Of a stretch of DNA of 64,000 nucleotides, positions 53,298 through 62,073 are shown piece by piece (the first letter of the stretch is position 1; each line of letters starts with the position of its first letter). The DNA is taken from NCBI GenBank assembly GCA_028818775.1, contig JAPPNE010000140.1, forward strand, positions 1 to 64,000, given 5' to 3'. The notes below the pieces were generated by a model that did no database searches, was not told where the DNA came from, and saw only the letters and a list, made by a program, of their open reading frames with translations. The position numbers and the translations under genes were made by a program. This DNA comes from Deltaproteobacteria bacterium (GTDB lineage: Bacteria > Desulfobacterota > Binatia > UBA9968 > JAJDTQ01).

Positions 53298-54692
53298 CTA
53301 CCGCACTTCCGCGATCTTGTTGAACCCGTCGTAGGCGGCGACCTTGTAGGCTTCGGCGAAGGTGGGGTAGTTGAAGACGTTGTCGCGGAAGTACTCGATG
53401 GTGCCGCCGAGGGCGATGACGGCGTGGCCGATGTGGATGATCTCGGTGGCTTCCTCGCCGATGGCGTGGACGCTGAGGAGCTTCAAGGTGTCGGGGTCGA
53501 AGATCAGCTTCAGCATGCCGGCGCGGTCGCCCACCATCTGGGCCTTGGAGACGTCCTCGTAGAGGGCCTTGCCCACCTCGTAGGGCACGCGCTCGGCGGT
53601 AAGCTCCTGCTCGGTGCGGCCCACCATGGAAATCTCCGGGATGGAGTAGATGCCGTAGGGGAAGAAGGGCGCGGGCTTGAGCGACGGCCCGTCGAACATG
53701 TGGGTGCTGGCGAGACGCCCTTGCTCCATGGAGGTGGAGGCCAGCGCGGGGAAGCCGATGCAGTCGCCCACCGCGTAGATGTGCGGCCGCACGGTCTGGA
53801 AGTTCTCGTTCACGGTAACACGCCCGCGCGCGTCGGTGTCGATGCCGATGCGGTCGAGCCCAAGCTGGTCGGCGTTGGACTGCCGGCCCACGGTGTACAG
53901 GAGGGCGTCGCCGGTGACGCGCTTGCCGCTCTCCAGCTCGGCGCGCACCAGGCCGTTGTCCTGAATGCGCACGCCGGTCACGTGTTCCCCCAGGCGGAAG
54001 ATGGCGTCGCGCCGGCGCATGTGGTAGCGCAGCGCCTCGATGATCTCCCGGTCCACGAAGTCCAGCATGGTGTCGCGGCTTTCGATGAGCGTCACGCGCA
54101 CGCCCAGGGCGGAGAGCATGGAGGCGTATTCCAGGCCGATGACTCCGGCGCCCACCACGATCACACGCCGGGGGATATCGCCGTGGCCCGAGCTGCCGAG
54201 ATCTTCCGCCAACATGACCTTCCGGCCGTCATAGGGGATTTCCGGGTCCCGCGCCGAGCGCGTGCCGCAGGCGATGAGGATGTGGTCGCCCCGCACCTGA
54301 TGTCCGTCCTCCACCTGCAAGGTATGGGGGTCGACGAAGCGCGCCCAGCCGTTCACCAGGGTCACGTCGTTGCGCTGGAGCTGATCGGTTATCTGGGCTT
54401 GTTCCCGCTCGACTACGGTGCGCACACGGAACATGAGGTCGTCCACCGTGACGTGCGACTTGGGCGAGTAGGCTTGCCCGTAGAACGACTTCTGCTGGAA
54501 GCCCGTGAGGTAGAGCACCGCCAGCCGCAAGGTCTTGCTGGGGATGGTGCCGGCATGCAGGCACACGCCGCCGAGCATGTCGTAGCGGTCGATGACCGCC
54601 ACGCGCTTGCCCATCTTGGCGGCCGCGATGGCGCCCTTCTGCCCGGCCGGGCCGCTGCCGATGACCACCAGGTCGTAGGATGTTGGCTCCAT
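53298..54692 (-). CDS. sthA: soluble pyridine nucleotide transhydrogenase (Si-specific)
   Basis: A 464-residue FAD flavoprotein of the pyridine nucleotide-disulfide oxidoreductase fold. GSGPAGQKGA binds FAD. The CxxxxC disulfide pair of relatives is reduced to Cys44 only, with Thr49 in the second position (GGVCLHAGTIPSKT), as in SthA, which does not use a disulfide. VVGAGVIGLEYASMLSALG is the NAD-binding site. It moves hydride between NADPH and NAD+. The ATG has an SD-like ACGGAACC. It is 40 bases downstream of the 2Fe-2S gene on the same strand, possibly one redox transcript. Confidence 0.92.
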   Translation of the reverse strand: MEPTSYDLVVIGSGPAGQKGAIAAAKMGKRVAVIDRYDMLGGVCLHAGTIPSKTLRLAVLYLTGFQQKSFYGQAYSPKSHVTVDDLMFRVRTVVEREQAQITDQLQRNDVTLVNGWARFVDPHTLQVEDGHQVRGDHILIACGTRSARDPEIPYDGRKVMLAEDLGSSGHGDIPRRVIVVGAGVIGLEYASMLSALGVRVTLIESRDTMLDFVDREIIEALRYHMRRRDAIFRLGEHVTGVRIQDNGLVRAELESGKRVTGDALLYTVGRQSNADQLGLDRIGIDTDARGRVTVNENFQTVRPHIYAVGDCIGFPALASTSMEQGRLASTHMFDGPSLKPAPFFPYGIYSIPEISMVGRTEQELTAERVPYEVGKALYEDVSKAQMVGDRAGMLKLIFDPDTLKLLSVHAIGEEATEIIHIGHAVIALGGTIEYFRDNVFNYPTFAEAYKVAAYDGFNKIAEVR

Positions 54693-54732
54693 GGTTCCGT
54701 CGTCCTGTCGCGTGCGGAAACGGTTCCGGTGC

Positions 54733-55086
54733 TCACAGCTTCTCGTCGTCGGGTACGGTGTCGGTCACGAGGTCGCGGATCAGCGGCCGCTTGGGCAAGG
54801 GTTCCACCCGGGCTCCCTCGGGTGCGAGGCGCGCGGTGCACAGGTAGGCGACCTGTCCGTCCACCAATGCCATGCAGGTCTTGCACGCGTTGGCGTTGAC
54901 GCAACCGTAACGGAACGCCAGGCTCGAGTCCACGTGGGCGCGCACCCACACGAGCGCGTCGAGGACGGACATGCCTTCCTCGTAGGGTACACGGTACATG
55001 TCGTACCGTTCGGGGTCTCCGCCGCCGCCGCGCCGCACGCGCAACTCGGTCGTCGTGTGGCTGGTCCGCGCTGTCGTGCCGCTCAT
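54733..55086 (-). CDS. stand-alone 2Fe-2S domain protein (SdhB/FrdB N-terminal type)
   Basis: A 117-residue protein equal to only the N-terminal [2Fe-2S] half of succinate dehydrogenase/fumarate reductase iron-sulfur subunits. Cys62, Cys68, Cys71 and Cys83 (GCVNANACKTC, YLC) form a C-x5-C-x2-C-x11-C group, one residue wider than the usual C-x4-C-x2-C. The C-terminal [4Fe-4S]/[3Fe-4S] domain is absent, so electrons cannot pass to a membrane anchor in the usual way. It sits between sthA and an SdhA-like flavoprotein on the same strand, with a short repeat in the gap, so it likely receives electrons from the flavoprotein. No membrane anchor is present. Confidence 0.8.
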   Translation of the reverse strand: MSGTTARTSHTTTELRVRRGGGGDPERYDMYRVPYEEGMSVLDALVWVRAHVDSSLAFRYGCVNANACKTCMALVDGQVAYLCTARLAPEGARVEPLPKRPLIRDLVTDTVPDDEKL

Positions 55087-55108
55087 TTTGATTTCGCCCT
55101 CGCCACCC

Positions 55109-55136
55109 CTGGATTCCCGCTTCCGCGGGAATGACG
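55109..55136 (-). repeat. short palindromic repeat (28 bases), copy 2
   Basis: The reverse orientation of the 11052-11079 element (27 of 28 bases alike), with the palindrome TTCCCGCTTCCGCGGGAA. It lies in the 81-base gap between the flavoprotein and 2Fe-2S genes. Confidence 0.8.
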
Positions 55137-55167
55137 GTCCACGGCGTCGGGTGTCTTGCTCCCCATC

Positions 55168-56823
55168 CTACCAGCGCGCCGCCACTTCTTCGGCCTTCAT
55201 TTCGATCACTTGGTTCCGCACGAGTCCCGGGTCGCTCTCCGGGAAGTCCAGGCGCTGGTGGGCGCCGCGGCTCTCGGTGCGGCCCAAGGCGGCCCGGGTT
55301 ACCGCCTCGGCGGTGGCGAGCATGGCGTACAGCTCCAGCCGGTCCTGCAGGTCGAGGTTGTAGCCGCCGCCGGCGTGCACCGTGACGGGAGTCTCCCGGA
55401 TTTCGCGGATGCCGTCGAGCGCGCGCCGGAGTCGGTCGCCGGTCCGGAAGGGTCCGACGTCCTCCCACATGAGGTCCTGCAGCCGGCGTTGCAGGACATT
55501 GGCCGGGACGCCGTCGTCCGAAAACGTCTCCGCGGCACACCGCAGACGCGCCACCGCGTCCTCGGCCGCCGCATCGTTCCAACCCGAGGAGGTGCCGGCC
55601 GCGGCGCCGGCCGCGCGCCCCGCGCATTCGCCGAAAACCAGCGCCTCGGTGATGGCGTTGCCGGACAGGCGGTTGGCGCCGTTGGCGCCGCCCACGGCCT
55701 CACCGGCGGCATAGAGGCCCGGCACGCGGGTCTCCATGCGCTGGTCCACGCGGATCCCGCCCATGTGGTAGTGCGCCGTCGGCGCCACCTCCACCGGCGT
55801 CTTCGTGAGGTCGATGCCGTTCGTCGCCAGCCGGTCGATGACCGGGCCGAAGGCGTCCCGCAGGGCCGCGTCGGGAACGTGCCGGAAGTCCAGGTAGACG
55901 CCGCCGTGGGGCGAGCCCCGGCCCGCCTCCACCTCCTTGAGGATGGCGTAGGAGGCCTGGTCGCGCACCGTGGTGTACTTGCCGCTGTCCTGGCCGCCGT
56001 AGCGGTGCATGAACTCCTCGAAGTCCCCGTTCAGCAGCCTGCCGCCAAGCTTGTAGCGGAAGGGGTCCCACATGATGGGGTCCATGCCCACGAGCCGGGG
56101 CGCCAGGTGGGCGATGGGGAAGAACTGCACGAACTCCATGTCGATGAGGTCGGCACCGGCCCGCAACGCGAGGGCGTAGGCCTCGCCGCCCATGTTGGTG
56201 GAAGCGCTGTTGCGCCGGAAGATCTTGGTGAGCCCGCCCGCCGCCAGGACGATCGCCTCGGCCGCAAAGGTGACGATGTCGCCGGAGACCACGTCCAGGC
56301 CCACCGCTCCCACCGCGCGGCCGTCGGCTACCACCACGTCCGTGACCGTCACGTTGCTGACCCGGCGCACGCCGCTCATGGTGCTCACCTGGCGCCGCAG
56401 CGTCCCCGCCACTCCCGGCCCGGTGTTGAGGAAATCCACGTAGCAGCAGCGCGCGCGGCCGTGGCCGGGCGCCTGGACCTGGCGGATGCGCCCGCCCGCG
56501 GCGCGCGCCCAGTGGGCGCCCCAGCGGTCCATCTCGAAGATCCGGGCGGGGCCGTTCTCGCACAGGAGGCGCGCGAGCTTCTCGTCGCACAGTTCGCGGC
56601 CCGCGGCGAGCGTGTCGTCGAGGTGGTCGGCCCAGTGGTCGCGCTCTTCGTGCCCGATGGCGGCGGCCACGGTCATCTGCGCCATGATGGTGGCGCCGCC
56701 GCGTCCCACGAGCGACTTGTCCAGCAGCAGCACGGAGGCATCCTGTCTGGCCGCGGCGATGGCCGCGTACATGCCCGCGCCGCCCGCTCCCACCACCAGG
56801 ACGTCTGCCGACAAATGAGTCAC
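55168..56823 (-). CDS. FAD-dependent SdhA/FrdA/AprA-like flavoprotein
   Basis: A 551-residue flavoprotein. LVVGAGGAGMYAAIAAARQD is the FAD fold, SLVGRGGATIMAQMTVA resembles the covalent-FAD His region but lacks the usual His-Ser-x-x-Ala. APTAHYHMGGI and NRLSGNAITEALVFGECAG are the conserved substrate and FAD segments of succinate dehydrogenase/fumarate reductase flavoproteins. The GTG at 56823 begins VTHLSADVLVV; the longer frame is not used. With the small 2Fe-2S partner it may form a soluble fumarate-reductase-like or 2-enoate reductase unit. Substrate is unknown. Confidence 0.87.
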   Translation of the reverse strand: MTHLSADVLVVGAGGAGMYAAIAAARQDASVLLLDKSLVGRGGATIMAQMTVAAAIGHEERDHWADHLDDTLAAGRELCDEKLARLLCENGPARIFEMDRWGAHWARAAGGRIRQVQAPGHGRARCCYVDFLNTGPGVAGTLRRQVSTMSGVRRVSNVTVTDVVVADGRAVGAVGLDVVSGDIVTFAAEAIVLAAGGLTKIFRRNSASTNMGGEAYALALRAGADLIDMEFVQFFPIAHLAPRLVGMDPIMWDPFRYKLGGRLLNGDFEEFMHRYGGQDSGKYTTVRDQASYAILKEVEAGRGSPHGGVYLDFRHVPDAALRDAFGPVIDRLATNGIDLTKTPVEVAPTAHYHMGGIRVDQRMETRVPGLYAAGEAVGGANGANRLSGNAITEALVFGECAGRAAGAAAGTSSGWNDAAAEDAVARLRCAAETFSDDGVPANVLQRRLQDLMWEDVGPFRTGDRLRRALDGIREIRETPVTVHAGGGYNLDLQDRLELYAMLATAEAVTRAALGRTESRGAHQRLDFPESDPGLVRNQVIEMKAEEVAARW

Positions 56824-56995
56824 GCGGACGAGTCTAGTCAAAAGCGGGAAGACCGTCCAGCCGGAACGCACGGGCGTCTCGGGAAGCGTGGCCGTGATGG
56901 TTGCAGGTGGGCCTTTCCTTGACGCGATGCGGACTTTCGGTCTAACTAGGGGAGTCGGACAAGCATATTCCACACTTGGCAAAAGGGGGAGAACC

Positions 56996-58669
56996 ATGGC
57001 GCATGATCTGGTCGTAAAGAACGGGCTGGTTGTCGACGGTACCGGAAGCCCCGGCTTCGAGGCGGACGTGGCGATCGCTGGAGGAACCATCGCGGACATC
57101 GGCAAGAACGTCGGGCCGGGCACGACCGAGATCGACGCCCGCGGCCAGGTGGTGGCGCCGGGATTCATCGACTCCCATACCCACATGGACCTCTTCATCG
57201 TGCAGTATCCCCACGGCAATCCCGTGGTCAACTACGGTGTCACCTCCATCGTTATCGGCGACTGCGGCGCCTCCATCGCGCCGGTGCCGCCCGTGGGCGA
57301 GCCGCGTGACGTGCTGATCAAGTACCTGCGGCGTGTGCTCGACGACTACGTCAACGACGACGACTGGAAGTGGACGACCTTCCCCGAGTACCTGGACTAC
57401 CTGGAGGGCCGGGTGGGGGTGAACGTGGCCGCCCTGGTGCCCCACTCCCCGGTGCGGCTGGTGGTCATGGGCGAGGCGGCCTACCAGCGCGAAGCCACGC
57501 CCGAGGAGCTGGAGGCCATGAAGCAGATGGTGCGCGAAGGGATGGAGGCCGGCGGCATCGGCTTTTCGTCCAGCCCGCGCGGCGGCCCGGCCATCCACGC
57601 CGGCACACCGAGCACCCTGGCTACCCAGGAGGAGATGGCGGCCCTTGCCAACGTCGCCGGCGAGTACGGCGGCTGCTTCCAGTTCAACGGGTTCGGCAAC
57701 CTGCTGAAGCCCGAGAGCGGCTTCCCCGAACTGGTGGAGAAGATCAACGTGCCGATGATCGGCAACGAGTTCCGCGTGCGGCCGGGCGAGAAGGCAGACG
57801 GGGAACGCGCCATCGAGTACATGAAGGAGGCGCGGGAACGGGGCAAGGACATCTACGGCGTGGTGATTCCGTATTCGCATATCCGGCGGTTCGACGTGGA
57901 CGACTGCTTCATCTTCGACGGCCTGCCCCTGTGGGAAGAGATCAAGCAGGACCGCGGCGAGCTGGCGCGCAAGCTTCAGGATCCCGACGTGCGCCGCAGG
58001 CTGGACGAGCAGCGGCGCGAGAACGCTGGCGAGCCCGCCTACATCGAGTGGCTCGGATGGCAAGGCGTGTACTTCGACGTGATGCAGCGCGAGGACCTCA
58101 GGTCGCGCGAGGGACAGAACGTCGCGGAGATCGCCGCGGCCAGCGGCAAATCCGAGTCGGACGCCTTCTTCGATACCTGGCTCGAGGACGGGCTGGCGTC
58201 GAAGCTCTACTACCAGGGTTTCGCCAACGGCCACATGGGCCTGCTTGCCGACATGATCAAGACCACCGAGGGGCTCATCGGCACCGACGCGGGCGCGCAC
58301 CTGGACCGTTTCTTCTGGCACGGCGCCCCCACACGGGTGCTCGGCCACTGGCGCCGCGACAAGGGCCTCTTCAACCTGGAGGAGGCGGTGCACAAGGTGA
58401 CCGGCCATCCCGCGGCCAAGCTGCGAATGAACCGGGGCATCCTCAAGACCGGCCTGCCGGCCGACGTCACCGTGTTCGACCCGGACAAGGTCGACGACCT
58501 CGCCAGCAAGCGCATGCCGAAGAAGCTCGACGAGAACGAGATCTTCCGCCATCCGCCGGGTATCGGCGCGGTGGTGGTCAACGGCGAGGTCGTGCTGGAG
58601 GACGGCGAGTGCAAGGACGTCTTCCCCGGCCAGGTGCGGCGCCAGCAGCTCTTCGTCCCCGGCCAGTAG
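56996..58669 (+). CDS. D-aminoacylase-like amidohydrolase (amidohydrolase 3 family)
   Basis: A 557-residue metal-dependent hydrolase. The N-terminal beta domain ([20 protein letters not shown]) precedes FIDSHTHMDL (HxH), VIGDCGASIAP (a D-aminoacylase hallmark), VIPYSHIRRF, GTDAGAHLDRFFWHG and LPADVTVFDPDKVDD. N-acyl-D-amino-acid deacylases are the closest family; D-hydantoin or dipeptide substrates are possible. An AAGGGGGAG site precedes the ATG at 56996; the longer frame from 56888 is not used. It is divergent from the flavoprotein gene and is followed 23 bases later by the diiron protein. Confidence 0.9.
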   Translation: MAHDLVVKNGLVVDGTGSPGFEADVAIAGGTIADIGKNVGPGTTEIDARGQVVAPGFIDSHTHMDLFIVQYPHGNPVVNYGVTSIVIGDCGASIAPVPPVGEPRDVLIKYLRRVLDDYVNDDDWKWTTFPEYLDYLEGRVGVNVAALVPHSPVRLVVMGEAAYQREATPEELEAMKQMVREGMEAGGIGFSSSPRGGPAIHAGTPSTLATQEEMAALANVAGEYGGCFQFNGFGNLLKPESGFPELVEKINVPMIGNEFRVRPGEKADGERAIEYMKEARERGKDIYGVVIPYSHIRRFDVDDCFIFDGLPLWEEIKQDRGELARKLQDPDVRRRLDEQRRENAGEPAYIEWLGWQGVYFDVMQREDLRSREGQNVAEIAAASGKSESDAFFDTWLEDGLASKLYYQGFANGHMGLLADMIKTTEGLIGTDAGAHLDRFFWHGAPTRVLGHWRRDKGLFNLEEAVHKVTGHPAAKLRMNRGILKTGLPADVTVFDPDKVDDLASKRMPKKLDENEIFRHPPGIGAVVVNGEVVLEDGECKDVFPGQVRRQQLFVPGQ

Positions 58670-58692
58670 CCGAGGCGGAGTCGGGAGGAAGT

Positions 58693-59439
58693 ATGGAAGT
58701 GCTCGCGCCGGAAGCGCTGATCGACGACCTCCGTGGTGTCCTGCGGGGCCGGTATCCGGTGCATCCGGTCCGGCGACTGCTCCTGGGTGGAGATCTCACC
58801 CGGGAGCAGTTGCAGGGTTGGGCCAAGAACCAGTTTCACGAGTTCCGCAACATCCATCGGTTCTTCGGCATCCGCTACCAGAAGTGCCCCATCCAGGCGC
58901 TGCGGCGCATGCTGCTGGAGAACATGGTGGAGGAGGAGGGTGAGGATCTGTTCGGCGGCGAGTACCCCAGCCACGCGGAGTTGTGGACCCGTTTCGGCGA
59001 GGGTCTGGGCATTCCGCGCGAAGAGATGCAGGGCTACGAACCCCTGCCGGGAATCAAGGCGGCCCTGGAGATGTACGTGCAACTGGTGCAGCAAAGCCAC
59101 TGGGCCGTGGCCATCGGCACCGGACTGGTCTTCGAAGGGGAAGGTCCCAAGCGCATGGGCGAAGAGCGCCAGGCACTTGAAACGAACTACCCCTGGATTC
59201 CCTCGGAGGCTCTGGCGTTCTTCCGGGCACACGAGTACCATGACGAAGGACACGGAAACTTCATCGTGGAAGTGATCAAGGAACACATCATGGACGCGGG
59301 GCTTCAGGAGGAGATGCGCGCGGCCGTGAGAACCCGGGTGGACATCATGTGGCTGCAGAACGAGTCCATCTATCAGGCTTTCGTGCGCCCCCAACTCAGC
59401 CCCGAAGCCGCCGGCCGGCTGGAGGCCGCGGCCAACTGA
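58693..59439 (+). CDS. heme-oxygenase-like diiron (HDO/CADD/PqqC-fold) protein
   Basis: A 248-residue helical protein of the TENA/PqqC/HDO fold. Candidate metal ligands are a Glu in LLENMVEEEG (76-83), His94 (YPSHAEL), Glu148 (VFEGEG) and the HxxxDxxH triplet His180, Asp184, His187. The last five are all six residues later than the CADD ligands as I recall them (His88, Glu142, His174, Asp178, His181). The Tyr27 and Lys152 used by CADD for pABA synthesis are not evident here. It therefore looks like a true diiron oxygenase/oxidase with a small-molecule substrate. GGGAGGA precedes the ATG. It sits right after the D-aminoacylase-like gene, which may supply its substrate. Confidence 0.82.
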   Translation: MEVLAPEALIDDLRGVLRGRYPVHPVRRLLLGGDLTREQLQGWAKNQFHEFRNIHRFFGIRYQKCPIQALRRMLLENMVEEEGEDLFGGEYPSHAELWTRFGEGLGIPREEMQGYEPLPGIKAALEMYVQLVQQSHWAVAIGTGLVFEGEGPKRMGEERQALETNYPWIPSEALAFFRAHEYHDEGHGNFIVEVIKEHIMDAGLQEEMRAAVRTRVDIMWLQNESIYQAFVRPQLSPEAAGRLEAAAN

Positions 59440-59475
59440 CCCGGCGGCCGGAGCCGGCCGCCGGAGACCACGCCG

Positions 59476-60339
59476 ATGAGTTCGCTGTTCGGCAAGACGA
59501 TTGCATTCCTGGTACTCGTGGCGGCCACGGTGGCGCTGGGGTACACCGCGTGGGAGATTCGCGACCTGAAGGCGTCTCTCGCCCGGACGGCCCAGGGCAA
59601 CGAATCCAACCTGACCGAGATGATGATCTCGCTCGCCCATGCCGAAGGGCAGCTCGCGCGGGTGCGCGAGACGGTGGAGCTGCTCGGAGCCAGCGGCTTG
59701 TCGGAGAACTCGGACGGCACCGCGTTGGAGGGCAAGCTCACGGCGGCCCTGTCATCTGCGCAGCGGGAGGTGTTGCAGCAGGAATTGAAGAAGTGGACGC
59801 AACAGCTCAGGGAACAGCGGGACAAGAGTCTGGCCGCGGTACGGGAAAGTCTCGAGCAGGAAGTGGGCCGCAGCGTCGCGCAAGGTAACCAGCAGTTGTC
59901 CGCGCTCGTGGAAAGGAACCAGGGGAGCCTGACCGAGCAACTGAAGGACCTGGGAACGAATCTCGCCAAGCCCTCGGGGTCCACCGTGCAGCAGGGCCAG
60001 ACTTTGGCGAATCTGGAAAAGCGTCTGGCGGCGGTGGCGGATACGGTAAGGGAGCAGGGGCAGGCTCTCGCTCAACGCAACGAACGTGACGACAAGCGCT
60101 GGGATGAGCTTTCCCTGGCGTTGGAAGAGAGCATGAAGGCTACCCAGCGGCGTTACGCCGAGGTAGCCGCGCTCCTGAAGGCGCAAAACGACGGCGCAGC
60201 GAAGCCCGACAATGCGACGACAGGGTCGGGGCAGGCAGGGCAGGGGACACAGTCGCCGGCGGGCGACCGTGCGCAGCAGGAGCGGTTGGCGGAATTCTGC
60301 GCCGAAGTGCCTCAATCCGCCCTGTGCCGGAATCGGTAG
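59476..60339 (+). CDS. membrane-anchored coiled-coil protein, function unknown
   Basis: A 287-residue protein with a single N-terminal hydrophobic segment (residues 7-25) acting as an uncleaved anchor. A long charged, Gln/Glu/Arg-rich region (30-235) with heptad-like pattern follows, then a Gly/Thr/Ser/Gln-rich stretch (235-265) and a short Cys-containing end (EFCAEVPQSALCRNR). It resembles no enzyme family I recognise; such tethered coiled coils often act as structural or assembly proteins at the inner membrane. The final pair of Cys may be disulfide-linked in the periplasm. It lies between the diiron and cyclase genes with 36 and 21 base gaps. Confidence 0.72.
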   Translation: MSSLFGKTIAFLVLVAATVALGYTAWEIRDLKASLARTAQGNESNLTEMMISLAHAEGQLARVRETVELLGASGLSENSDGTALEGKLTAALSSAQREVLQQELKKWTQQLREQRDKSLAAVRESLEQEVGRSVAQGNQQLSALVERNQGSLTEQLKDLGTNLAKPSGSTVQQGQTLANLEKRLAAVADTVREQGQALAQRNERDDKRWDELSLALEESMKATQRRYAEVAALLKAQNDGAAKPDNATTGSGQAGQGTQSPAGDRAQQERLAEFCAEVPQSALCRNR

Positions 60340-60360
60340 CGGCGCCCGGCAAGAAACGAC

Positions 60361-60984
60361 ATGCAGTACTACGACATCTCACTCAAGCTGAGCCCCGCCA
60401 CCGCGCGCTGGGTGACCGGTACGCCGTTCGAGCTGGTGGACCGCAGGCGCATGCAGCGTGGCGACCACAACAACTCGTCGAGCGTGAACATGAGCGTCCA
60501 CAGCGGCACGCACATGGATGCGCCGTTCCACTTCGTTGCCGAGGGCGCGTCCATCGACGAGCTGCCGTTGGAGCTTTTCATCGGGCCGGCCCTGGTGCAC
60601 GAGGTGGACGCGCACCGCTACATCACCGCCGAGCATGTCGCGCCACTCCCGCCGGGCGAGCGCATCCTGTTCAAGACGAGCAACTCGGAACTCCTTCGGC
60701 GCGCCGCGTATGATCCCGACTTCGTGGCCTTCTCGGTGGAGGCGGCGGACGCCCTGGTGGCCAAGGGTTACGGCCTCGTCGGACTCGACTACCTTTCGGT
60801 CGCCCACGCGGACGAGCAGGTGCCGGTGCACCGGGCCTTCCTGGATCACGGGCTCGCCCTGCTGGAGGGCGTCGACCTGACGGACATTCGCCCGGGGATG
60901 TACGAGTTGATCTGCTTCCCTGTCTGCATCGCCGGCGCGGACGGAGCTCCCTGCCGCGCCGTTCTCCGCGACCTCGCGTCTTGA
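60361..60984 (+). CDS. cyclase-family (kynurenine formamidase-like) metal hydrolase
   Basis: A 207-residue member of the cyclase/arylformamidase family. VHSGTHMDAPFHF is the family's metal-binding core (HSGTHMDxPxHF), with MQYYDISLKLSP at the N-terminus and GYGLVGLDYLSV later. It hydrolyses N-formyl or cyclic amide bonds or an ester using Zn or Mn. Kynurenine formamidase (KynB) is the best-known member, but kynurenine genes are not nearby. It is followed after 126 bases by a 2-hydroxyacid dehydrogenase. Confidence 0.88.
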   Translation: MQYYDISLKLSPATARWVTGTPFELVDRRRMQRGDHNNSSSVNMSVHSGTHMDAPFHFVAEGASIDELPLELFIGPALVHEVDAHRYITAEHVAPLPPGERILFKTSNSELLRRAAYDPDFVAFSVEAADALVAKGYGLVGLDYLSVAHADEQVPVHRAFLDHGLALLEGVDLTDIRPGMYELICFPVCIAGADGAPCRAVLRDLAS

Positions 60985-61110
60985 AGAACCTGTGGGACTT
61001 CCTGCCCTGTCCTGTTTTCATTGGCGTGCCCGGCCGCACCGTCGACGCCTGGCGCGACGAACGCAGGGGCGGTCCGCGCGCCCGCGGGTGAAGCACCCTG
61101 AAAGGTACAA

Positions 61111-62070
61111 ATGAGCAAGTTGCAAGCCGCCTTCCTGGATGACTATCAGAACGTCGCCCAGTCGCTCCTGGAAGCGCGGGAAATTCCGGAAGGCCTGGAG
61201 GTGACGGTCTTCCACGACCATCTGAGTGACGACGACGCCCTGGCCGAACGGCTGCGGCCGTTCGACGTGGTATGCGTCATGCGCGAGCGCACGCCCTTCA
61301 GGCGCACGCTCCTGGAACGCCTGCCCAACCTGCGGCTGCTGGTCACGAGCGGCATGCGCAACGCGTCCATCGACCTGGACTGCGCGCGCGAGAGAGGGGT
61401 GACGGTGTGCGGCACGCCCAGCGTGGGCGCGCCCACGGCGGAGCTCACCTGGGGCCTCATCCTGGGACTCCTGCGGCACATCCCGCGAGAAGACCGGGCC
61501 ACGCGTGCGGGAGGCTGGCAGGAGACCGTGGGCACGGGCCTCCCGGGCAAGACCCTGGGCGTGGCCGGTCTGGGCAAGCTCGGCGCCCGCGTGGCGCGGG
61601 TGGGGCTCGCCTTCGACATGGACGTGATCGCGTGGAGCCAGAACCTGACCGAGGAACGTTGCGGAGAGGTGGGCGTGACCCTGGTGAGCAAGGAAGAATT
61701 GCTGGCGCGATCCGACATCCTCACCATCCACCTGGTGCTGAGCGACCGCACCCGCGGGCTGTTCCGGAGCGCCGACTTGGCGCGGATGAAGCCCACGGCC
61801 CTGATCGTCAACACCTCCCGCGGCCCCATCATCGACGAGGCCGCCCTGGTGGACGCCTTGCGGCGCGGGGCCATCGGCGGCGCGGGCCTGGACGTCTTCG
61901 ACACCGAGCCTTTGCCGCCGGACCATCCGCTACGGAATTGCGACAACACGATCATCACGCCGCACCTGGGCTACGTGGAGGAGGCGAACTACGGCGCCTA
62001 CTTCGACGGCTACCTCGCCGCCATCAAGGGCTACATGGACGGCTCTCCGGTGAACGTGGTGAAGAGGTGA
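61111..62070 (+). CDS. D-2-hydroxyacid dehydrogenase family protein
   Basis: A 319-residue NAD(P)-dependent dehydrogenase. The cofactor site is LGVAGLGKLGARVARVGLAF. The catalytic Arg is in NTSRGPIIDEAAL, and the catalytic His in IITPHLGYVEE. The N-terminal catalytic domain has VVCVMRERTPFRRTLLERLP. It interconverts a D-2-hydroxy acid and a 2-oxo acid. GAAAGG precedes the ATG. The next gene begins three bases after the stop, so they are likely co-transcribed. Substrate is not determined by sequence. Confidence 0.9.
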   Translation: MSKLQAAFLDDYQNVAQSLLEAREIPEGLEVTVFHDHLSDDDALAERLRPFDVVCVMRERTPFRRTLLERLPNLRLLVTSGMRNASIDLDCARERGVTVCGTPSVGAPTAELTWGLILGLLRHIPREDRATRAGGWQETVGTGLPGKTLGVAGLGKLGARVARVGLAFDMDVIAWSQNLTEERCGEVGVTLVSKEELLARSDILTIHLVLSDRTRGLFRSADLARMKPTALIVNTSRGPIIDEAALVDALRRGAIGGAGLDVFDTEPLPPDHPLRNCDNTIITPHLGYVEEANYGAYFDGYLAAIKGYMDGSPVNVVKR

Positions 62071-62073
62071 GCG

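Noticed and set aside
56919-56948. TTGACG/TAACTA promoter before the D-aminoacylase gene
   Set aside because: The -10 match is too weak to call.
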